Part shown: positions 5,754 through 10,516 of the stretch, one piece after another
Numbering within the stretch: the stretch's first letter is position 1
Layout: each line of letters starts with the position of its first letter
Assembly (NCBI GenBank): GCA_017544125.1
Contig: JAFYET010000263.1
Span: forward strand, 1 to 10,516
DNA: 10,516 nt
Origin: Ruminococcus sp.
Lineage (GTDB): Bacteria > Bacillota > Clostridia > Oscillospirales > Ruminococcaceae
Reading direction: 5' to 3'
The notes under the pieces: model-generated
What the model was told of the DNA's origin: nothing
What the model saw: the letters and a program-made list of their open reading frames with translations, nothing else
The model's database searches: none
Made by a program: the position numbers and the translations under genes

Positions 5754-6719
5754 ATGCAAAACACTTTGACAGGAGATCAGGCAAAAGTCTTAAGCCTTTC
5801 ACAAAGCGTTATATCCGAAGTCAGAAAGGTAGTTATTGGTAAGGATGAAATAATCATCAAGGTGCTGCTGTCTATACTTGCGGGCGGTCATATACTTATC
5901 GAGGATATACCCGGTGTCGGCAAGACAACGCTTGCCCTTGCTATGTCAAAAGCTCTTAGCCTTGACTATAAGAGAATGCAGTTTACACCCGATGTGCTGC
6001 CCTCTGATGTAGTAGGCTTTACCATGCTCAACAAAGAGACAAACAGGTTTGAGTATAAAAAAGGCGCTGCCATGACAAATCTCTTCCTTGCAGATGAGAT
6101 AAACAGAACTTCCTCCAAGACGCAGTCAGCACTTCTCGAACTTATGGAAGAAGGCAAGGTAACAGTTGACGGCAAGACATATAAGCTGCCTGACCCCTAT
6201 ATCGTAATAGCAACACAGAACCCCGTAGGCTCTATCGGCACACAGATGCTGCCCGAATCGCAGATGGACAGATTCATAGTAAGGCTCACAATGGGCTACC
6301 CGAACATCGCCAGCGAGGTGGAGATGCTCAAAACAAAGCAGAACTACGTTTCGGTTGACAGCGTGCAGCCTGTTGTTTCGGCAGCAGAGCTTATAAAAGC
6401 TAAGGAGATAGTTGATGCTATCTACATAAACGATGCGGTTCTGGAATATATCGTAAGGCTTGCAGATGCTACCAGAAATAACCAGTATCTTAAGCTCGGG
6501 CTTTCCCCGAGAGGAACTATCGCACTTCTTAAAATGACCAAAGCGACAGCTCTCTTAAAGGGCAGAGACTATGTTATCCCCGATGATATACATTACAGCT
6601 TCAACGATGTGGTGCTCCACAGGATAATCCTCGGCTCAAAATCAAAGATAAACGGGCTTACAGGCGAGCAGGTGCTGAATGATATCCTCTCGACCGTGCC
6701 CGTACCCAAGGTACAGTGA
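5754..6719 (+). CDS. MoxR-family AAA+ ATPase
   Basis: This is a cytoplasmic AAA+ ATPase of the MoxR subfamily, thought to act as a chaperone that remodels or activates partner proteins, often those encoded next to it. The 321 residues are full length for the family. Walker A is GVGKTT at 54-59, and the pattern IEDIPGVGKTTLA is characteristic. Walker B is LFLADE at 110-115, followed by the MoxR hallmark NRTSSKTQSALLELMEE. Sensor 1 is in ATQNP (153-157), the Arg finger is in MDRF (R173), and sensor 2 is in LSPRG (R253). All catalytic elements are intact. The ATG follows an AAAGGAGAT ribosome site with 6 nt spacing. The stop is 16 nt before the DUF58 gene. It is first in a three-gene operon, divergent from spoIIIA. 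The client is presumably the DUF58 or transglutaminase protein, but that is inferred. Confidence 0.95.
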   Translation: MQNTLTGDQAKVLSLSQSVISEVRKVVIGKDEIIIKVLLSILAGGHILIEDIPGVGKTTLALAMSKALSLDYKRMQFTPDVLPSDVVGFTMLNKETNRFEYKKGAAMTNLFLADEINRTSSKTQSALLELMEEGKVTVDGKTYKLPDPYIVIATQNPVGSIGTQMLPESQMDRFIVRLTMGYPNIASEVEMLKTKQNYVSVDSVQPVVSAAELIKAKEIVDAIYINDAVLEYIVRLADATRNNQYLKLGLSPRGTIALLKMTKATALLKGRDYVIPDDIHYSFNDVVLHRIILGSKSKINGLTGEQVLNDILSTVPVPKVQ

Positions 6720-6735
6720 TGTCGGAGGGCAGAAA

Positions 6736-7929
6736 ATGATATTTGTTTACTTTCTGCTTATGATCATAGCCTTTCTGTTCTATATACTGTATAACGGGCC
6801 TATATCCTACTATCTGTTTTTCTTCCTGCTGGCACTGCCGGTGTTCGGGTTTATATGGATACTTATCTCATCAAGAAAAACAACAGTATCCTTCAAGTCA
6901 GACAGTAGGGTCTACCCCAGAGGGCACGACAGCCCGTTTATGCTCAGACTTGAGAACAGATCGCCCTTTCTTATACCGAATGCTGTGATCTATATAAGAT
7001 ATATAAACTCGCTTACCAACAAAGGCTCGGTCATAAAGGTAGTTACGCCTATATACTCACGCAACGTCCAGCTTTTAAGGATAAGCGCCACGAGCGAGCA
7101 TTACGGCTCTATCTCGGCAAAGATAGAAAAGATAAAGCTGTATGACATACTAAAGATAACAAGGCTAAAGCTGCCTAAGAAGAACTTCCAGAGCTCACCC
7201 GTCAGCGTGACCTTTATTCCCGAGTATATCCCGCTTGAAAATAACGTGACCAATTATGCCGATTACGGGCTTGAATCGGATAAATTCTCAGAGCATAAGC
7301 CGGGCGACGACCCATCTGAGATATTCGGTATACACGAATACCAATACGGCGACAGGATAAGCCGCATACACTGGAAGCTGACGGCCAAGTCTGATACTAC
7401 ATATGTAAAGGAATACTCCCTTCCCATAGCAAACTCGATATGCCTTGCGGCTAACGTATGCATGAAAAGCAACTCACCCACCGAGCTTTTAAAATATGAT
7501 GCGGTGATCGAGGCTTTCTATGCAATCGGCGCATATCTTTCCGAGAGCGCCTGCCCCCATACTATGCTATGGTATGATGAAACAAACAAAAGGCTTGTAG
7601 AAAAGCTGTCAAAAGAAATAGAAAACGACACCGACAGCATAAGAGACTACCTTAAATGCGCAAGGTCATCAGAAGATAACAAGGTTCTGAGCGAATACTA
7701 TGCGTCGGTAACAGAGAACACAAGATACGGGCATTTCATCTATATAACAAATACCCTAAGCGACAAGACTATCGAGCTTATAACAACAAGCGAGGTCGCT
7801 ATGAGATATACCATACTCTATGCAGATGATAATAATATGCCCTCCTTTGACGGTATGTATGATAATATAGACATAATAAGCATCAAGCCGTCAAGAATAG
7901 AAAGCTCGATAAGCGAGCTGCTTCTATAA
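6736..7929 (+). CDS. DUF58 domain membrane protein
   Basis: The protein has 397 residues from the ATG at 6736, which follows GGAGGG by 7 nt. A longer reading from 6679 would add 19 residues overlapping moxR and has no such support. Two N-terminal membrane helices (about 2-19 and 23-45) are followed by a beta-rich stretch (about 48-165). The DUF58 core at 189-220 holds the family signature PGDDPSEIFGIHEYQYGD, then RIHWKLTAKSD. The rest resembles the degenerate vWA-like C-terminal half usual for these proteins. DUF58 proteins are regularly encoded after moxR and before a transglutaminase gene, as here, but their biochemical role is not established. A link to the cell envelope is likely from membrane anchoring. 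The next gene starts 24 nt downstream. Translation is probably operon-linked, with moxR stopping 16 nt upstream. Confidence 0.93.
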   Translation: MIFVYFLLMIIAFLFYILYNGPISYYLFFFLLALPVFGFIWILISSRKTTVSFKSDSRVYPRGHDSPFMLRLENRSPFLIPNAVIYIRYINSLTNKGSVIKVVTPIYSRNVQLLRISATSEHYGSISAKIEKIKLYDILKITRLKLPKKNFQSSPVSVTFIPEYIPLENNVTNYADYGLESDKFSEHKPGDDPSEIFGIHEYQYGDRISRIHWKLTAKSDTTYVKEYSLPIANSICLAANVCMKSNSPTELLKYDAVIEAFYAIGAYLSESACPHTMLWYDETNKRLVEKLSKEIENDTDSIRDYLKCARSSEDNKVLSEYYASVTENTRYGHFIYITNTLSDKTIELITTSEVAMRYTILYADDNNMPSFDGMYDNIDIISIKPSRIESSISELLL

Positions 7930-7953
7930 CTGCGTAAAAACAAAGGTGACAAA

Positions 7954-10516
7954 ATGAACAATACAAAAGAAAAAAAGACAAAGAAAAAGCGCAGGCATGA
8001 GCGTGACTACATTCTTATTGACGGAATGAAGATCGACGGCGATATCCTGCTTCATGTTGATAAGCCTATGAAGGATCATTCATCGCTTTTGCTGCTGTTT
8101 TTATCGGTGGTGGCTGCGTTTTCCACAATGCTCCTCGGGCTGTCATATTTTGACACGGGGGCAAATCTCGGGCTTGTTTACATATCTGTGCTGATACTGT
8201 GCATATCTTTTGCGCTTGTAAAAAGCAATGAAAAGTTTGTCAGGTTCATAGGGCTTTCTGTGATAGGGGCGCATATCGCAGCCTTCGGGCTATTTTACCA
8301 TAAGGTCGCAAACGGCTTTATTATCGTCTACTCAGAGTACATAAAAAAGGCAAACAGACCCAATTCCGTGCTGGCGGCTATGGTGGAGGATATTCCCAGA
8401 GCCGAGCGAGAGACAGATATAAACCTCTTTATCGTGCTTATAGCTATGATAATCTGCTTCGGAATGGTCTTTTCCTGCTTTTATAAGATAAATCTTCCGT
8501 CAATGGTGCTATTCTCATTCCCCGTCTTTGAGATAGGTGCATATTGGGGGTGGAAGCCCTCAACGGTATGCTTTGTGCTCCTTCTCATCTGCTGGACTAC
8601 TGTATTCGCACTCCAGCTTGTAAATTATTCGGCAAATAAAGCAGGCATCAGGAATACCTTTGCTATACACCCCAAGAAAAAGACCTTCTATTTCACCTCA
8701 GATAAGCTCAAAAGGGGCTTTTTCACCAAGTATATCTACTCAATGCTCGTAGTGAGCGTTTGCATAGTGCTGCTGCTTTATTCAATAGTATCGGCAATAG
8801 GCAAGGACAGACCCGATAAGATGCTCCAGGCAAGAAAAGACCTTTCAAACTTTATCGAGGATATGTCATACCGCACCCTTTCAAATACCCTTTCCGACCT
8901 TAACGATACGCTGCTTGGCAATGCAAATATAGGCGGAACTAACGGCGGCAAGCTCGGCAGGGTCGATAAGATCAGCTTTAACGGCTCGACCGCCCTTGAA
9001 GTCGTGATAGATGACTTCAAATCACCCGTATATCTTAAAGGCTTTGTTGCGGGTGATTATAGCGACAACTCCTGGGAGGAAAAAGACCCCGGCAGCGCTG
9101 TTGATGATTTCAGAGATGAAGCAAGCGGCTATGTGCAGGATATAGGCTATAACAAATTGTCAAGGCTTGTAAAATACGAGGGTATAGATTACCTGCCGTC
9201 GGAATTCTCGGTCAAGATAAAGGGCGCAAGCAAGAAATACGCCTATGCCCCCTATTTCACTTCATATGCAAGCGATGACAACAGCGGCGGTGATAAGTGC
9301 AAGCCCACCAAAGAGGGCTATGTGAGCCTGCGTGCAAGAAAATACCTGATGAAGTATTATAACATCTCAAAGGCGCCTATAGCCTACGATGTTTATTCAG
9401 GCGACCCTGCATATCTCCTTTTAGATATGTGCGACAGCGCCGCCTATTCAAGAAACGCCACCGAGACAGAGTATGAGCTTAGCTACTATCAGTATGTTAT
9501 CGACAATTATCTTGATGTAACAAGCTCTGACGGGCTAAAGGAAGCAATTAATTCTATCGACTCTGATTATATCGGAAGAAGCGGTTATCAGGCTGTGTAC
9601 GATTACGGCTCAGCTGACTATCAGAGCTATATAACCATTATCGACTCTATAACCAAATACTTTGACGACAACTTCAAATATACTCTCAGCCCCGGTACGA
9701 CCCCCTCTGACAGAGATTTTATCGACTATTTCATCTCCGAGCAAAAGGAGGGCTACTGCTCATACTTTGCATCAGCAGGCGTTATGCTGCTAAGGCATTA
9801 TGGCATTCCCGCAAGATATGTCGAGGGTTATATTATCCACCCCGACCAGCTCACAGGCAAGCATAACGAGAATAATATGAATGAGATAGACGTTCTTGAC
9901 AAGAGCGCTCACGCATGGGCTGAGATCTATACAAGAGACCTTGGCTGGATACCTGTTGAGTTCACCCCGGGTTATGAAGACACCAACCCGAATGTTGACA
10001 AGAAAGACCCCGATCAGAAGCCTAAAGAGACTACCACGACCACAACTACCTCGCAGACAACAACTACTACCACGACCAAATCTACCGATACTACAGATAA
10101 GCCTTCGGGTACTACTACCAAATCGACCGGCTCGGATACCAAATCGACAACTACTACCACGACCAAAAAGGCTGTTTCGACCAAGAAAAGCGCAGAAACA
10201 GGCGATGACAGCGGCAGCAAGGGCGGCGGCATAATATCATCTCCTTTCGGAGGCGGCGACAGCGGAAGCAGTGTTGGCATGATAGCCGTGTATATAGACA
10301 TTGTATTGCTGCTGACAGTGGTTATCATAGTAAGGCGTGCGTATAATCTCAGAAAGCTCAGATGCTCTGTAAACAGCAGCGATAAGAGCAAGGCAATCAA
10401 GAGCTGCTATAGCGCATCGCTCAAATACCTCAGCCTAATGGGCATTAAAGAGAACGATAATCAGAGCGATTATAAAAGGCTTGCCAAGATAATCGAAAAG
10501 ATGAAGAGCTCGGGCT
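7954..10516 (+). CDS. Transglutaminase-like membrane protein, TgpA type (3' end beyond window)
   Basis: The frame stays open for 854 codons from the ATG at 7954 (ribosome site AAAGGTGA, 7942-7949) to the window edge. A basic cytoplasmic N-terminus precedes about six or seven membrane helices (near 43-65, 70-89, 95-115, 158-178, 182-199, 203-223 and 258-280). A long extracytoplasmic region follows, to about 770. Its transglutaminase-like core contains the nucleophile region EGYCSYFASA (Cys602), a GIPARYVEGY strand, and the second catalytic residue in SAHAWAEIY (His653). It continues into LGWIPVEFTPG, where the third acidic position appears to be Glu669 instead of the more common Asp. After the core come a Thr-rich linker (about 693-737), a Gly/Ser segment, one membrane helix (about 774-794) and a cytoplasmic tail that runs off the window. 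Such proteins act as peptidases or crosslinkers outside the membrane; the substrate here is unknown. Confidence 0.93.
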   Translation, partial: MNNTKEKKTKKKRRHERDYILIDGMKIDGDILLHVDKPMKDHSSLLLLFLSVVAAFSTMLLGLSYFDTGANLGLVYISVLILCISFALVKSNEKFVRFIGLSVIGAHIAAFGLFYHKVANGFIIVYSEYIKKANRPNSVLAAMVEDIPRAERETDINLFIVLIAMIICFGMVFSCFYKINLPSMVLFSFPVFEIGAYWGWKPSTVCFVLLLICWTTVFALQLVNYSANKAGIRNTFAIHPKKKTFYFTSDKLKRGFFTKYIYSMLVVSVCIVLLLYSIVSAIGKDRPDKMLQARKDLSNFIEDMSYRTLSNTLSDLNDTLLGNANIGGTNGGKLGRVDKISFNGSTALEVVIDDFKSPVYLKGFVAGDYSDNSWEEKDPGSAVDDFRDEASGYVQDIGYNKLSRLVKYEGIDYLPSEFSVKIKGASKKYAYAPYFTSYASDDNSGGDKCKPTKEGYVSLRARKYLMKYYNISKAPIAYDVYSGDPAYLLLDMCDSAAYSRNATETEYELSYYQYVIDNYLDVTSSDGLKEAINSIDSDYIGRSGYQAVYDYGSADYQSYITIIDSITKYFDDNFKYTLSPGTTPSDRDFIDYFISEQKEGYCSYFASAGVMLLRHYGIPARYVEGYIIHPDQLTGKHNENNMNEIDVLDKSAHAWAEIYTRDLGWIPVEFTPGYEDTNPNVDKKDPDQKPKETTTTTTTSQTTTTTTTKSTDTTDKPSGTTTKSTGSDTKSTTTTTTKKAVSTKKSAETGDDSGSKGGGIISSPFGGGDSGSSVGMIAVYIDIVLLLTVVIIVRRAYNLRKLRCSVNSSDKSKAIKSCYSASLKYLSLMGIKENDNQSDYKRLAKIIEKMKSSG
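10030..10170 (+). repeat. Low-complexity Thr-codon repeat region within the transglutaminase gene
   Basis: This stretch is built of ACT/ACC/ACG/ACA codons and encodes two runs of seven Thr plus further Thr/Lys/Ser. A 21-nt identical direct repeat occurs at 10060-10080 and 10147-10167. The region encodes a flexible extracytoplasmic linker between the enzyme core and the C-terminal membrane helix. Such tracts can be O-glycosylated and can change length by slippage or recombination. Confidence 0.8.

Noticed and set aside
6679..6735. Earlier start for the DUF58 protein within moxR
   Set aside because: It would add 19 residues without a ribosome site, while the ATG at 6736 has GGAGGG at good spacing and begins directly with a membrane helix.
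9896..10234. Plus-strand open frame rich in Pro, Arg and Leu
   Set aside because: It is a shifted reading of the same repeat region; the transglutaminase frame is continuous through it.
10014..10400. Minus-strand open frame rich in Val
   Set aside because: It is the reverse complement of the Thr-codon repeat (ACC/ACT read as GGT/AGT and GTG/GTA in other frames) inside the transglutaminase gene.
1..10516. A wholly new multi-gene system, CRISPR array, toxin-antitoxin pair or mobile element
   Set aside because: Every gene belongs to a recognised family in a known arrangement. No spaced repeat array, transposase, integrase, attachment site or tRNA was seen. Novelty, if any, lies in regulation and in the transglutaminase operon.

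Overview
The window looks like chromosomal DNA from an endospore-lineage Firmicute, most likely a Ruminococcus-like clostridium. The signs are a complete spoIIIA operon, a spoIIIAH-asp23-nusB order of the Bacillota type, frequent AGA/AGG and ATA codons, sigma-A-type promoters and strong Shine-Dalgarno sites, and a Thr-rich extracytoplasmic linker of a style common in ruminococci. The genus is an inference from style, not from a database match.

Left part (1-5599, all minus strand). Reading from right to left, this is the eight-gene spoIIIA operon: spoIIIAA (5599-4670), AB, AC, AD, AE, AF, AG and AH (ends at 841). The genes are tightly packed, with spacers or overlaps of -4 to about 25 nt. The operon closes with a clear intrinsic terminator at 795-827. 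A separate sigma-A-type promoter at 726-754 then drives an Asp23/YqhY-family gene and nusB, which runs off the left edge. The spoIIIA products build the mother-cell side of the channel between mother cell and forespore: an ATPase (AA), small membrane proteins (AB, AC, AD), a large polytopic protein (AE), and ring-forming or associated proteins (AF, AG, AH). NusB is a transcription antitermination and rRNA-processing factor.

Middle (5600-5753). This short, AT-rich divergent intergenic region carries a candidate sigma-E-type promoter for spoIIIA, a good match to the SpoIIID binding consensus at its predicted start, a 7-bp inverted repeat over the promoter, and a candidate sigma-A promoter for the rightward operon.

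Right part (5754-10516, all plus strand). This is a MoxR AAA+ ATPase / DUF58 protein / transglutaminase-like membrane protein operon. The third gene is still open at the right edge (854 codons seen). It has about seven N-terminal membrane helices, an extracytoplasmic transglutaminase core with Cys602 and His653, a Thr-rich linker, and one more membrane helix. Such triads are widespread, but their substrate is generally unknown.

I see no mobile element, CRISPR array, tRNA or rRNA. Most of the window is a well-known system. The points worth a second look are the regulatory layout of the divergent region, a run of non-ATG starts, out-of-frame ATGs at the spoIIIAG start, the duplicated -10 region before asp23, and details of the transglutaminase protein.
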